Positions 21,030 through 32,526 of a stretch of 64,000 nucleotides of DNA are shown one piece after another. The notes below the pieces were generated by a model that saw nothing but the letters and a program-made list of their open reading frames with translations, did not search any database and had not been told where the DNA came from. The translations under genes were made by a program, and so were the position numbers. Position 1 is the stretch's first letter. Every line of letters begins with the position of its first letter. This DNA is from Rhypophila decipiens (lineage: Eukaryota; Ascomycota; Sordariomycetes; Sordariales; Naviculisporaceae): NCBI GenBank assembly GCA_033297075.1, contig MU858049.1:558001-622000 (forward strand), given 5' to 3'.

Positions 21030-24000
21030 GGCTGTGGTTTGATGTGGGAATACTGGTGAGGGAACCTGTGGTGATGGAATCTGATCGTTGAAGTTAGCCC
21101 ATTGATCAAACAAAATGCATGTTGCCGTTGGGTTGGAGGAGAGCGAAACCGGCTGGTATATGGCCGTTCCTCGGATGATGTTGCTATGCTCGTGCTGCAA
21201 GGCAGCGGAAATGGGCGGTGTAATACGTACCAACTTATGGAAGATTCACTGATGGTTGTTCAAGAGCGTTTGTACGCAGAAAAACAACAAAGCAGAGTAT
21301 GTAGAAGAAAGAACAGTTTGTTATGTGAGTTGGTGAATTCTTTGTGCTGGAAAAGCAGGTCGCAGAATCGGAAGAGGAGTTGCGAGGCTACTTGAGGTGT
21401 CGTGGGTTCTATGGGGAGGTTAGAGGTTGTAGAACATTCGATGGTGAGCCTATCGGCTTCCTGGACTGGACTGAAATCATGGGGGTGTGACGCAGGCACT
21501 TCGTGTTAGTGCATGCCACCATACAAACTGCTGCCCGTGGAAACCGTTTAGACCCGTACGGTACAGCCCAGATTTCGTGTTGTGCTGTGCACAACTCGTA
21601 TGGATACAGCACATAATACAGTAGAGTACAGCGCACCAACGATTCCCCGCAGCTTTCACGGAACAACATGCGCCAGCTCCAGGCGCCTCTGGATGCTACT
21701 GGCAAGTGCTCGAAACCTGTTCGCACCATATTCCATACCGGCTTTTTCCTTCAATGACATTCGTTCCATTCAGTCCCAAGGCACTTTTGATATGTTCGTC
21801 CAGGGCTGTCATCAACTGCCAGCCTCGCTCAATTGTTAGGCTGAGATTTCATCACCGACTACTCCGTACCTCTCCTATCCTGCCATCCGGATGAAGGTCA
21901 CACTACTTGGCTATAACCACTTCCCTCAGCAAGTCTCGTCCCGCATGTTTTTATTCAGTAAGAGCTCAGTCAACCCCCGCGCAACCCCTCTCCGAGGCAC
22001 AAAACCATCGACTCCCACAGATGGGCCTACTCGTGCATCAATGTACGTGGATGCAAAAGGGGTAGTCTAGCAGCAGCGTAGAGTAGCAGAGGGGCGGTGA
22101 GTGAGCAGCAGAGAGCACCTATCCCGTAACCCCGTTGCATTTACTGGCCGCTTGCTCAAGCTGCCCCCGCCTTTGATGATATCTTCAGACGCGAGCCGCC
22201 AACCGATCGAGGTCACGGCAGCTGCTGGTGGGTCTTTATGCATTGACTTGCATGAGCTCTGGCTGATATCTCCTGGTCAATCAACAGGTCTCCCCACGGT
22301 TGCTCCGCACCTCCGACCTCTCCCCGCAACCGGCCGCTGTCTGACAGTCTGACTTTGTGTACTTCCTGTCAGCTATGCCATGAGCATCCCAAGCTCAGGA
22401 TGTTTGCGGATAGCTGGCAAGTGAGCTCGTGAAGCGGTATTCACTGTCTTCAATGTCCTGTCGACCAGAGGCAGGCATTGGGTCCTACGCATCACGAGGA
22501 GACACAAACTCAATGGCATTGGCCGCCTTTGTACACAGAGTTTTGGTCACGGGGGTTGTTTACATGGACATTTGGTCCCTGGGAGTTCGTGGCATCCCGC
22601 ATCTCGGTTCTCGGTGTCCACCATTACGGTAGCTGTGTACAAGTACCGCCAATGGCTTCCCTCATTGGGATGTTTGTCACAGCTGAACGGACCCCGAGAG
22701 CTCTGAGTGGTAGAACGTGGAGTTGCATGAGTCTGCAGTCTTTTTAGGATAGGTCCCTTGGGTTCCTAACCTCTTTTGAAGGAGAAAGCTGCAATTCACT
22801 TGGGCGTTTACCCTTTGATGGCATCGTCGGTGCCACCAGATTGGCTTATATGGCCAGCTTGTCGCGAGAGTCTTGGGTCACGGTGGTGCCAGCATGGACT
22901 GGCAACTTGTAACCCCAGATCAAGCTGCAAGGGGCCCGTCGGATTATGCGAAGCCAGCTTGTAATTCTTGCGGCTGCTTGCACACCAACTCTCCTTTCAA
23001 TTGGGCAGCACCTCAACGAGTCGACTTACCACATGCCTCATATCGAGACCATGACAGCCATGGCCCACGTGAGCACACACATATCCCACATCCTCTGCGG
23101 CCGTCGAGCGTCCACGATACACGCCTGTCGCTATGCCACGATACTCCCAAGTCTCCGTTCTACTTACTCCTATACGATACCCCGATAGCATCTGACTACC
23201 TCTATGTGCAGTCCTCAAATGTTGGAATGCGCTGTCAACATCAGACAGGTACAAGCTGCCATCAAGGTCACTGAATCCGAGGTCGCTTGTTAAATAAATA
23301 TTGTCAATGTAAGTCCCAGCTCGCTCCTGCTTCAGGTAGCTTGACCAATCGGGGATTTCTTTTGATATGGCAGCTATTCGCCTGTCGTCAAAAAATCAGT
23401 ACACTATACCTCGGAACCGACCGTGGAGTAACTCATTAGCATTGAAACATGCGCAGTGAGTAGCAACCCATGCACGTGCCGTGGCTTGAGTCTTGTTCAA
23501 CAGCTTGCCTTTTGGGTGGCCTACCAGCAGTGTCCAAGTTGTTAGGGAAGAGACATCTCGAGTATTTTCCTAACCCGTTCTCCCTGCTCCGTTCTTGTCA
23601 CTGACTGATGTATATCAGAAGAGTGTCTCCCTGCTGCCGGCCCAATCTCCCTTGACCCCTAAGGATTCTCTCCATCATTCTTGAGGTGGTTGATGAGTGT
23701 TCAACTGCGACCAGAGCTGTGTTCTTCCTCAAGATCTCGATGAACCTGTTTTCACAAAGCCACTTCAGGAGGCAGAGCAGTCTCAAATTTCCTGATATCT
23801 ACTACCAGTGTACTATGATCAAATAACCTCACAACTCTATGATTGTCGCTCGCCGGACCGCACCTTGCATTCATGTACAATCATGATATGGCAGGGTGGC
23901 GCACAAGAGATCTTTATCAACTGGTGACCAATCAGAAGATAGCGAGGCGGTGCGTCATGGCATGCAAGCGCCCCGTTTATGTGATGTCATCCTCTGCCCC

Positions 24001-24250
24001 ACCATTGGGAGGCTGGTGGCCTTCGTCATCAACCCACTACACGACTACGTAGCCCGTAATGGTCCTTTTCTCCCATCTCGGGGGCCTCTGATCATCAATC
24101 TGTTATGAGAGAAACAATTGCTCAAAGCCAAGTCACTATGGTTGCTTACGCAATACCCTCGACGGGGATGAGTTGAACATGGCCGGAGACCAAGTCCAGC
24201 GGAGCCTGCTCGCTCGCAGAATGCCTTACACAACTGAGGTCTGTTCACCT
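21030..24250. other. Gene-free stretch upstream of the J-protein gene
   Basis: 3.2 kb with many stops in all frames. It holds the J-protein promoter and one perfect copy of TACGGAGTA (reverse strand, 21860-21868). I see nothing else I can support. Confidence 0.5.
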
Positions 24251-24693
24251 GGAGCCTGTTTGATTTTCCAGTTCGGTAGGCTACGGTAAAAAGCTACTTT
24301 TACCATTCGAAGGCTGCCCGAACGTACATAACGCACTGATTGTACCACGGTCATAACGTGCAGTATTTCTACGCTTAACAAGAAGTCACTCGTTTAGCGG
24401 ATTTTAGACTTTGCATTCTCTTCGTTACGAAAAATCACTCCGAACCAATAAAATGATCATATTATACGTTAAAATGCCGGTAATTCTGAAGCCTGATTTT
24501 ATGCCGGTAGTACGGTAATGCACGTTCAAAATGCACGTTCAAAAATGTCAAAACATTGTGACTTTTGAAGAGAAGAGGAAGAAGGAACACAGGGGGGACC
24601 ACGGCTCTAGTTATAGAAAATCAGTTTAGTACTAACAATTATTTAGACTTTGGCTTACCGTAGCCTACCGAACTGGAAAATCAAACAGGCTCC
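24251..24693. mobile_element. Candidate MITE with 39-bp perfect terminal inverted repeats
   Basis: Bases 24251-24289 (starting GGAGCCTGTTTGATTTTCC) are repeated exactly in inverted orientation at 24655-24693, enclosing 365 bp. The interior has no reading frame for a transposase, is AT-rich compared with the flanks, and carries a perfect 13-bp tandem duplication at 24518-24543. This size and structure fit a miniature inverted-repeat transposable element. I cannot see a clear target-site duplication next to the repeats, so the family is unknown and the true ends may lie a few bases off. Confidence 0.75.
24518..24543. repeat. Two perfect tandem copies of a 13-bp unit
   Basis: ATGCACGTTCAAA occurs twice in direct succession inside the candidate MITE. 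Confidence 0.9.
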
Positions 24694-25045
24694 TGATGGA
24701 GGCAACAAAGGACGTTGCCAATCGATGAGCCAAGCTTGGCCAGCAGGCCAGCAAAGGCAGACTTTGTAGTACGAGCTGCTCTCAGCTACACCCCGGACAG
24801 AGATTCCGGTATACATGTAATGTGACATGCCGACTTTTTTTGATTGACGCCGGTAGTTGACCTGCAAGGACCCTGAATAATCGCCCCTTTCCAGTATCTC
24901 TCATCTCAGTCTCATTTTTCTGATGAATATCCCTCGGTTCTTGAAACCCTGATATCAAATATAGGTTATTTTATCAACATCCCCTTCTTATAATTTTTTT
25001 TATTATACCACCTGCTGCTAGGAGTCCGAACTACCAGCAGCAACC
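24694..25045. other. Promoter region of the MARVEL gene
   Basis: 352 bp between the candidate MITE and the start codon. A T-rich/AT-rich stretch at 24990-25010 precedes the leader. The element therefore sits close to, and may have altered, this promoter. Confidence 0.5.
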
Positions 25046-26252
25046 ATGGGAGCACGCGCAGGAACAGCCCTGAGGATGATCCAGTGGTTCACCCGCGCCG
25101 TCGAGTTCTGCTGCGCGGTTGTGATCCTCGCCTTGTTCTCCTACTTCCTGGCCACGCTCGCAAGCAACAACCTCGCCGTAGGGCAGTGGATTCGAGCAGT
25201 AGAGGGCATCGCAGGGGCAGCAGTGCTCTACACGCTCCTGGCCCTGCTGCTGCTGTTCTGTGTGGCCGGGCATCCTGTCCTGTCATCCATCTTCATCTTC
25301 CTCGATATCTGCTTTATCGGGGCATTTATTTACATTGCAGCGGCCAACCGCCATGGAGCTGGCTCCTGTGATGGACAGGTCACCACTGCCCTGGGCACCG
25401 GTAACGCCAACACCAGCATCGTGGATAATGGCCATGGGGGTGTGGTCACCCTCGACCCGAATCTGCATCAGGCTTGTAAGATGCAAAGTGCCTGTCTGGC
25501 TGTCGCCATCTTGGGATTGTAAGTTGACCCTCCTCTCACCTATCTTACTTTATCATCCTTTTATATCCCCCCACCACAGCAGTAAACTGACAATCTTCAG
25601 ATTATTCTTCATCCTCTCCGCAATCCTAGAAGGCCTGCTCATCCGCCACCGGCGCAAAGAGCGCCGCTTCGGACCCTCCCCCATAAACGGCTACACATCA
25701 GGATACGGCAAGACACCTCCCTCCCCATCACACCCCAACAAGCAAGGAATCTTCAGCCGCTTCAGCAAACGCAACAGACGACGTCAAGGAACAGACAACT
25801 CAGACGCTCTACCCGCCCACCCCCATCCCGATGATCTCCGCGACAGTAATTACACCCACAACAGGGCAAGTACATACAACACAAACACCACCAGTGGAAT
25901 CACAGGCACGACCATGACCACGACTGATCCAGAAGATGTACTGCCCCCGCCGAATACGGGTACTACCACGACGACGGCTACGCAGCAGCAGCCTATGAGT
26001 GGTGTTAACACGGGCTATGGACTGGGCAGTTATGCAAATGGGTATGGTAATAAACCCGAGGGGGATGGGTTGGATTCAGGGTACGCACGGCATAAGGAGT
26101 ATGCTACTAGTCCGCCTAGTAGTAATGGCTTTACCGGGGGGTCGTCTACTGCTACTGGCACGGGATCCAATAATAATACGGCGCCATCATCGACTGCCAG
26201 GTTTCCGCCGGGGAATTATAGGTATGATGATGGGGTTTATGATCGCATGTAA
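25046..26252 (+). CDS. MARVEL-domain membrane protein
   Basis: Exons 25046-25518 and 25601-26252; protein 374 residues; 82-nt intron with GTAAGT donor. Four hydrophobic segments are visible: about residues 18-40, 55-77, 80-100 and one spanning the splice junction at 150-172 (SACLAVAILGL joined to LFFILSAILEGLLI). The first is preceded by the short MIQWFTRAVEF start common in fungal MARVEL proteins. The extracellular loop between segments 3 and 4 holds GSCDGQ and a second Cys. A long cytosolic tail follows: basic RHRRKERR, then Thr/Asn/Gly-rich low complexity ending in YRYDDGVYDRM. Such proteins shape membrane microdomains; the specific role is not known. It converges on the Dsc1 gene. Confidence 0.85.
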
Positions 26253-26942
26253 GAGCTGATACAAGGGAGGGGGGGAACATGGAGGAAGGACGACATAGCT
26301 GGGAAATGGGGTATGTACGATGGATGATTAAATGTAATGACTTGAGTGTGGAATGATTTATAATGAAGGGGTTGGACAGGTACTGGATTGCTGAACGGAG
26401 AGGTTCTATGACAGACAAACTATGTATTATACTGTAATATTTCTTCTCTTTCGTATGGTCATGAAACGGGACAACCAGGCAAGATGAAATATGATACCAA
26501 AGGGAAATGGGCATTGAAAAGTACTGAGAAGGTGCTGAGTTATGTAATTGTTACTGATTTGAGATGTGAATTTAAAATGCCATCAATTGGATACCTCATT
26601 CATTTCAGGTTACTGTTGTTCTCTGCTCTCACTTGACTTTCTATAACGAGTATTCGCTTGCCCGGTTCCGGGGTTTCAACCCAGGCAGGTAATTCATTCT
26701 AATCGTCGAATCCAAAGAAGGGGGGTATCTCATGCCTATATATGCTCTATGAAGACAAACCCAAGAAAGCATTCAGCGACAAACACCACTTCGTGAATGC
26801 ACAAGAAAAGAGTAACAGAGTTTCACGAAAACCGCCCGTATGCACACACAAAACAAAGGCAAAGGCATAGCCGAGCATAATAACACCCCAGCAAACGAAA
26901 ACAAAAGACACACAAAGAAAAAAGTGTGCTCCTCATCCTACT
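26253..26942. other. Intergenic region between convergent MARVEL and dsc1 genes
   Basis: About 690 bp holding both 3' UTRs. No gene seen. Confidence 0.6.
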
Positions 26943-29552
26943 CTACAGGGGCGGAAGCGCCTCACGACAAATAGGACACTGCAGTCTAACCTTGAGCCAA
27001 CCCCCCAGACATTCCGTATGGAAAATATGCCGACAAGGCGTAACCATGTAAGCCCTCCTGGCAAACAAGCCCGCCACGGGGTTCGCAAATGCCGGTTCCG
27101 CCGCCCCCTCCTTGACAACAGGCACCTCGAGCACCTCCTTGCAGATGGTACAGTCCACACAGCAGATCTTGATGCCCGACCGCTCAGCCTCTTTATCGCG
27201 CTCGCGATGATCTCTTTCTCCACTGCTGCTGCTGCTGCTTCCGCCAGCAAGAATGTTGTCTGTTGTCTTGGTCGACGACTGGCTTATAGATCCCGATCTA
27301 GTAGCCCTCCCACCACCAGGCGAGTCGTCGCATTTACTCAGTCCTATAGGCAAGACCCCCGACTCGATATTATCTTCCTTCAGAAGGGGATGATAATCCC
27401 ATACCTCGGGGAGCCAACGATGCAAGAATCTGGGAATCCCCGTCCTGGGACCCAGCACGTCTTGGAACCAGAGATAACAAAACTGGCACCAGACCCAACC
27501 CAGCAAGACGCAAAACGTCTGCGGGTCCGTCTTGACAAACAAAAAGTTGTCTTCGTAGAGGTAAAAATAGGCAAATGGCACCAGTCTGAGGGTCGACTGC
27601 CCAATGATAAAGCGCCAGCTAAACGCTTGACGGGAATTTCGTAGAATGTTCCGCACGATTTGAGGGATCCACATCGAGAAATAGGTGAATGTGATGGTAT
27701 TCCGGTACAACGTCCGGATCGTGACTGCCCACGAGGACGAAGCCGCTGTGATAAAGAGGAGGACGGTTCCGATCAGGAAGAGGAAGGTGACTACCTGGCT
27801 GAAGGACCTTATCGCTGGCTGGGTGTTGGGGTTAGTGGTGGTTGTTGTGGTTTGGGGAAGAGCCGAAGGAACTGCCGCGGCGCCTGCTGCGGTAGCTTCG
27901 GCGATCTCAGCATCGATGTCCTGATCGGATGGAATAATTATGGGCGGTGATGCCACACGGGGAGGCCCGGCAGTAACGGGCTGTGGGAGGGTGTTGTTAT
28001 TGTTGTTGTTGTTCTCGGCTGGGGCTGGAGGCGGCGTTGTTGCCCTTGGGGTGTTATTCGTTGGCCTGGTACGACTCCTCTGCGGCGCCTGAATATGGTA
28101 AACATCACGAAGAAAGTTACCCTCCAACGTCATCAACATGAGACTCGCGAAGCTGACCACGAGGACTGGGAGGAGCGAAGAGATGGCCGAAAGACTCCAG
28201 GCAGATGCGGCCGAGAAAACAACACCGTCGGCGAGAAGCATCATACTTGCAGTGTAGAAGCCGACACGTCCTTTAGTAGAGGGCGTGATTGTCTCCCGGA
28301 TCTGTTGCTGGAACAGCCATAGCTGTCCCAAAAGGACGGCGCCGAATGTCAACAGCATCCTCGACGCCGTGTAGTTATAAACCTCGTCCTTCATGCCGAC
28401 AAGGTGTTGGCCATCAATAGCCGCGTAATGTGGCGGTCCCTTGGACTCGAGAAAGTAAGAGCAGTCTGGGGACCACGCGACAAGTGACATGCGGAGAGGA
28501 GGGATTCTACCAAGAGGAGCACCACTGGGATGCCGCAGCTCATTCTCCAAATCAGCCACATCGGAAAAGGGACTGTGAAGAGAAGACTCGATAGAGTGAA
28601 GCTGCAAATACATGACATATTCGCAATGCGGCGTCAGGGACCAAGGATCCTCGGTACCCGAAAGCTCTGACGTCCAGGGGTTGCCCGTATCTGAGACGCT
28701 GCGCTCCAAGTTTTCTTGTATGGTTTTGTTCAGGAGCTGTTGGCTCGTGTTAAAGAAATGTTCGCCGGGGGCCAGGTGAGGAAGCCCAAAGATACCGGCA
28801 AACTTCTCGCTCGTAGTCGCAAGTAAAATAGCGCCTTGTCTCGGCCAGTGGACACCATGAAGATGCATGTCCCAGCTGCTCGAACCGCTGGCAACATCCT
28901 GAAATTCAACACTTGCCGAGACCTCCCTCACCAGATCCGACGATAGTGGTTTTCTGTCTTTAGCCTTCTCCTCATATTCCGTGTCTTCGGCGCCCTCGCT
29001 GAGACGCACCAATACCGTCCCATACGATCCCGTTATATTCCTGTCCCACTCTGTGTGCCCAGCTGGCCAACCAAGGCCGGGGCTGATGGCGCTCAAGTTG
29101 TAGTTTGTAGCCTGTCGTTCGGACGTCCCGGGTTGTCGCACCCATTCGCCGGATACCGTGCCCGAAGCATTCAACCAAGTAATCTGTTCCGGCCCCTTTA
29201 CCCAGTCATTTTCTCCAGTTCCTCCATCGCCATGTGCCACGAAGGAGAAGGCGTTGCGGCTCCACTCTCGACATCGACCACGGAAGTGATCAAGATCCTC
29301 CCAAGCATAGCCGTCATCTTGCCGAAACCCAGTCAGATTTAGATACCCATTGGGCAAGTCTGGAGAGAAATCGCCCCATTCGGTCGCGTTGAGAACCTGA
29401 AGGGCGTGTCTCTGGCGGGCCAGTCGAGAGTTGCTGGCCGATGGATCCAATGTCAAGGGCGTATCAACATCACCAGATGTAAGAACCCAAAACACTAGGA
29501 CGAGAATGAGAATAATCCGAATATTCTCGATTGCTTGCGGCATGGTCGGCAC
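26943..29552 (-). CDS. dscA: Transmembrane RING E3 ligase, Dsc1/Tul1 (DscA)
   Basis: Single exon, 869 residues. Catalytic subunit of the Golgi/endosome Dsc ubiquitin-ligase complex, which in fungi acts in SREBP processing and membrane-protein quality control. An N-terminal signal-anchor (IRIILILVLVFWVLTSG) is followed by a lumenal domain of about 350 residues with several N-glycosylation sequons. Then come multiple transmembrane helices (from about MLLTFGAVLLGQLWLF), a Pro/Asn/Thr-rich cytosolic loop, and further helices (SFSQVVTFLFLIGTVLLFI onward). The C-terminal RING-H2 uses Cys801, Cys804, Cys840, His842, His845, Cys848, Cys859 and Cys862, with a 35-residue insertion between the second and third ligand. 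It is divergent from the HSBP1 gene, 495 bp away. Confidence 0.92.
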   Translation of the reverse strand: MPTMPQAIENIRIILILVLVFWVLTSGDVDTPLTLDPSASNSRLARQRHALQVLNATEWGDFSPDLPNGYLNLTGFRQDDGYAWEDLDHFRGRCREWSRNAFSFVAHGDGGTGENDWVKGPEQITWLNASGTVSGEWVRQPGTSERQATNYNLSAISPGLGWPAGHTEWDRNITGSYGTVLVRLSEGAEDTEYEEKAKDRKPLSSDLVREVSASVEFQDVASGSSSWDMHLHGVHWPRQGAILLATTSEKFAGIFGLPHLAPGEHFFNTSQQLLNKTIQENLERSVSDTGNPWTSELSGTEDPWSLTPHCEYVMYLQLHSIESSLHSPFSDVADLENELRHPSGAPLGRIPPLRMSLVAWSPDCSYFLESKGPPHYAAIDGQHLVGMKDEVYNYTASRMLLTFGAVLLGQLWLFQQQIRETITPSTKGRVGFYTASMMLLADGVVFSAASAWSLSAISSLLPVLVVSFASLMLMTLEGNFLRDVYHIQAPQRSRTRPTNNTPRATTPPPAPAENNNNNNNTLPQPVTAGPPRVASPPIIIPSDQDIDAEIAEATAAGAAAVPSALPQTTTTTTNPNTQPAIRSFSQVVTFLFLIGTVLLFITAASSSWAVTIRTLYRNTITFTYFSMWIPQIVRNILRNSRQAFSWRFIIGQSTLRLVPFAYFYLYEDNFLFVKTDPQTFCVLLGWVWCQFCYLWFQDVLGPRTGIPRFLHRWLPEVWDYHPLLKEDNIESGVLPIGLSKCDDSPGGGRATRSGSISQSSTKTTDNILAGGSSSSSSGERDHRERDKEAERSGIKICCVDCTICKEVLEVPVVKEGAAEPAFANPVAGLFARRAYMVTPCRHIFHTECLGGWLKVRLQCPICREALPPL

Positions 29553-30047
29553 GTGGTGGCATTATATTAGTGTGTATTCGTAAAGTCGAATGACGTCGCG
29601 TCAGCTTGCGCTCCGGTCAGAGGATGTTTTGTTGGACGCAGAGCTTGCATTTTGGAGGCGGGATGTTGTCGCGTCGAGCCAAGATTCTATCTCCTCAAAA
29701 GGCCATAGCATCCCATCATCCGGTACCGTGTTCGGAAGTCTTGACCATGAAGTTGAGTTGAATTGGGTTGCCCGATGTTAAGTAGCTCCTGATTTGGTGT
29801 AAGGAGCGGTTCAGTTGCTTGAGCGCCGTTGGAGCAACCCACCCACTAAGCTTCCCCACATTTACACAGTGCGAGGCTTTTGCAACCGCCGTGGCGGCAC
29901 TCTGGCACAACAACCAACTCCCAACAGCTTCAACTTCAAGAGTTCATCTGCCTCCGTTTATATATCCTTGACCGCCTGCTATACCTTGCACGTTCGCTGT
30001 ACACTTGGTTTTAAACAAGATACTGAACGCACCTAACGTCCTAAAAT
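29553..30047. other. Shared promoter region of divergent dscA and hsbp1
   Basis: 495 bp between two start codons on opposite strands. No gene seen. Confidence 0.6.
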
Positions 30048-30446
30048 ATGGCCTCGAACGCGGATTCCAGCGCAAGCCAGACCGGTGTAAGTTCGGCTCA
30101 AGCTGGGAGTGCTTTGCAACAGAACTCGCAAACTGATAATCTCATTCTCAACACACACAGGCTGATGATGTACGCGGCGAGCTCACCGCTCAGCTCGAAG
30201 ACCTGCTCAACACACTGTCCAACAAGTTTGCCGGTGTATCAAGTGAGATCTTTGCCAAAAGTATGTATTATTCTGACCCGCCACCCATCTTCTACTTGTT
30301 GCTGTCGGTTCACATATTTTCTCGTAAGAGAGCAATGGAGTGAATCGTTGCTGACGGTCACCACAGTGGACGAAATGTCTCGACGTTTGGATAACCTTGA
30401 AACACAGCTAGCAGCAACTCAGGAGAGATCAAAAAGCTCTAGTTAG
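30048..30446 (+). CDS. hsbp1: Heat shock factor binding protein 1-like coiled-coil protein
   Basis: Exons 30048-30086, 30161-30260 and 30367-30446; protein 72 residues. The spliced product reads ADDVRGELTAQLEDLLNTL, then SNKFAGVSSEIFAKMDEMS and RRLDNLETQLAATQE, a heptad-repeat helix with the same length and order as animal HSBP1, which binds the trimerisation domain of heat-shock factor. Introns are 74 and 106 nt, donors GTAAGT and GTATGT. No single frame covers more than one exon correctly, so it is easily missed by ORF calling. The N-terminal 13 residues are a Ser/Ala-rich tail. Confidence 0.88.
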   Translation: MASNADSSASQTGVSSAQAGSALQQNSQTDNLILNTHRLMMYAASSPLSSKTCSTHCPTSLPVYQVRSLPKVCIILTRHPSSTCCCRFTYFLVREQWSESLLTVTTVDEMSRRLDNLETQLAATQERSKSSS

Positions 30447-30759
30447 CAGCTTCCTCGAGCCAATCGGTCGGTTTTTTGCTCGGGGCGTGAATAGGGAGTT
30501 ATTGGAGTTCGGGTCGCAAATCTAATTATTGGTTCTCATTTCATCGTACATCATCTTGGACGGTCCATCAGGGACCCAAGTCTTTGATATGAGAGCACAG
30601 CCCGGTTTTCCTTATTCTTCGACGAGAACGCCTGCTTCACGAAAAAAGAAATACAATGATCAACGTCATGACACACAGGAATTATGACAACAATCAATAT
30701 ATCTGCTCCTCCTAGATACTGCTGTCTTCTGGAACTACTTTGCAAGATTTGAGAAACTC
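30447..30759. other. Intergenic region between convergent hsbp1 and PDI genes
   Basis: 313 bp of 3' flanks. No gene seen. Confidence 0.6.
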
Positions 30760-31915
30760 TTAAAGCTCATCCTTCCCAGTGACCTTATTGACAAACTTGC
30801 GAAGAATGTTGACCTTGCTGGACATCTCATCCAGCTTGGCAGGAGCAAGTCCTCCTTTCCTGATGATGCCCTCCAAGCGGGCAAACTCCTTGGCGGCATA
30901 GCCGTCGTTCTTGGTCAGCTTGTCAAACACGCGGATATAGTACTCCGCATACTTGTACTGGGTCTGCTCCTTGAGACTCTCAGCAGCCTTCTTGGCCTCG
31001 GCCGCGGCGTCGGTAAGGGATGTGCCACCAAGGAACTTGGTAACAATGGAGTCGAGAGCCTCGATAGTACCGGCAACGGCATCCAGACCGCCACCTGGGA
31101 GACGGTGGGTTCCAGCGTGCTCGTTAAGGTAGGCGACGAAGTCGTCCTCGCGACGGCCGCTCTCGTAGTTCACCGGCTCAGTGCTACCTTTGGCGAAGAA
31201 CTTGATGGTAGGGTACGAAGTCACGCCGTACTCCTTGGCCGTGGCCTTGCTGTTCTCAGCCTCGGCATCGACCTTGGCGATGACGACGGACTCCTCGTTG
31301 ACGAAGGTGTCAGAAAGGTCCTCCCAGATGGGGGCAAGCGACTTGCAGTCTGTACATTGTCAGTTGGTGTTTTCCACGCGAGCGGCTGAGCAGAGACTTA
31401 CGTCCACACCAAGGAGCGGTGAATGCTACCAAGACGGCCTTGTCACCACCAATCGTCTTCTTGAAGGTAGCGTCATTGAGGTAAACAACGTTGCTGGGCG
31501 GGGCCTGCTTCGTCTTTGCCCTCACACCGGTCTTCTCAGTGATGAATTTCTGGAGACTCTCCAAATCCCGGCCGCCATTGTAGTCGACTGGCTTGTCTGA
31601 TTTGCCGTCGAAAAACTTGAGTGTCGGGAAGCCCTGCACACCGAAACGCTTTCCCAGGGCCTTTTCCGCATCGGCGTCGACCTTGGCGATCTGAACTTTG
31701 TCCTTTTGCGACTCCAAGGAGTAGGCCAGCTCCTCCCAGACAGGAGCTAGGTTCTTGCAGTGCCCGCACCAAGGGGCAAAGAACTCGACGAGCGTGGGCT
31801 TTCCGGATTTAAGAACGACATTGTCGAAGTTGTCGGGGATGAGATCGAGTACAGCCGATTTGGCTGCGACGAGAGTTGCGAGTCCTGTGAGGACGAGGCT
31901 CTTGAGGAGCACCAT
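30760..31915 (-). CDS. erp38: Protein disulfide isomerase, ERp38/TigA type, KDEL-ended
   Basis: Exons 31915-31402 and 31349-30760 on the minus strand; protein 367 residues. It forms and rearranges disulfides in the ER lumen. A signal peptide (MVLLKSLVLTGLATLVAA) is followed by two thioredoxin domains with active sites WCGHC at Cys50/Cys53 and Cys170/Cys173; the 52-nt intron falls inside the second active site (WCG, then HC), rebuilt by splicing. A C-terminal helical ERp29-type domain begins near LDSIVTKFLGGTSL and the protein ends in KDEL, the ER-retention signal. This architecture is that of Neurospora ERp38 and Aspergillus TigA. Divergent from the S29 gene. Confidence 0.93.
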
Positions 31916-32526
31916 GGCTGCGATTTGTGTTATACGAGCTACGATTCGAGGTTCGAGAGCTGGATGTGTGGAATGGAAACAGACGACGAGAACAAAAAGT
32001 TCAAAGACAGAGATCCGGCTCAACGAGAAAAGGTGGCAAAACAATTGCCAAAACCTGTTGACAATCAGAGATGTGGATGGCTTTGAAATCGAGGAGAAGA
32101 TGCCACTTTGCCTGTAACAATGGGCAAGTACCGACCGCAGCGATTGATTACAATATCCCTAAAGACCCGTAGGCTGCAATAAAATGTCCGAGCTTCACCA
32201 ACCCGCCACCAACACACCAGTGGACGGCTGTCGTATCACGTGAGATAGGACGATAAGCACCAAGGGACAAGCTTGTTTGCCCCACTTGACCTGTCATCGA
32301 AAGTCTCCACCCTTCAGGGTGCCCCGCATGAGCCACAGATAGCGCCACAAATCAAAAGCCACTCGCACGAAAAAGTGAATGCGGAATAATATTTCCCATT
32401 GGAACTTTTAGGACTCCAACCGCCGAAGCCCCATCACCACCCACCGAATTCGTGAAGCATCCCACGCCCAGCGTCGCAACAAATCAACAAAAAGCCAGCA
32501 ACCGCAGCTTTTCGACAACCGCAATC
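31916..32526. other. Shared promoter region of divergent PDI and rps29 genes
   Basis: 611 bp between start codons. No reading frame of note. Confidence 0.6.

Noticed and set aside
25260..25518. Alternative frame start in the first MARVEL exon
   Set aside because: The frame is only correct from 25602 onward, after the intron; upstream the MARVEL helices are in the other frame.
27018..27644. 208-codon plus-strand frame
   Set aside because: Antisense to the Dsc1 RING and transmembrane region; no family resemblance.
19705..31915. A proteostasis gene cluster (J-protein, Dsc ligase, HSBP1, PDI)
   Set aside because: The genes act in different compartments, lie in mixed orientations with unrelated genes between, and fungi rarely cluster such functions; coincidence is the simpler reading.
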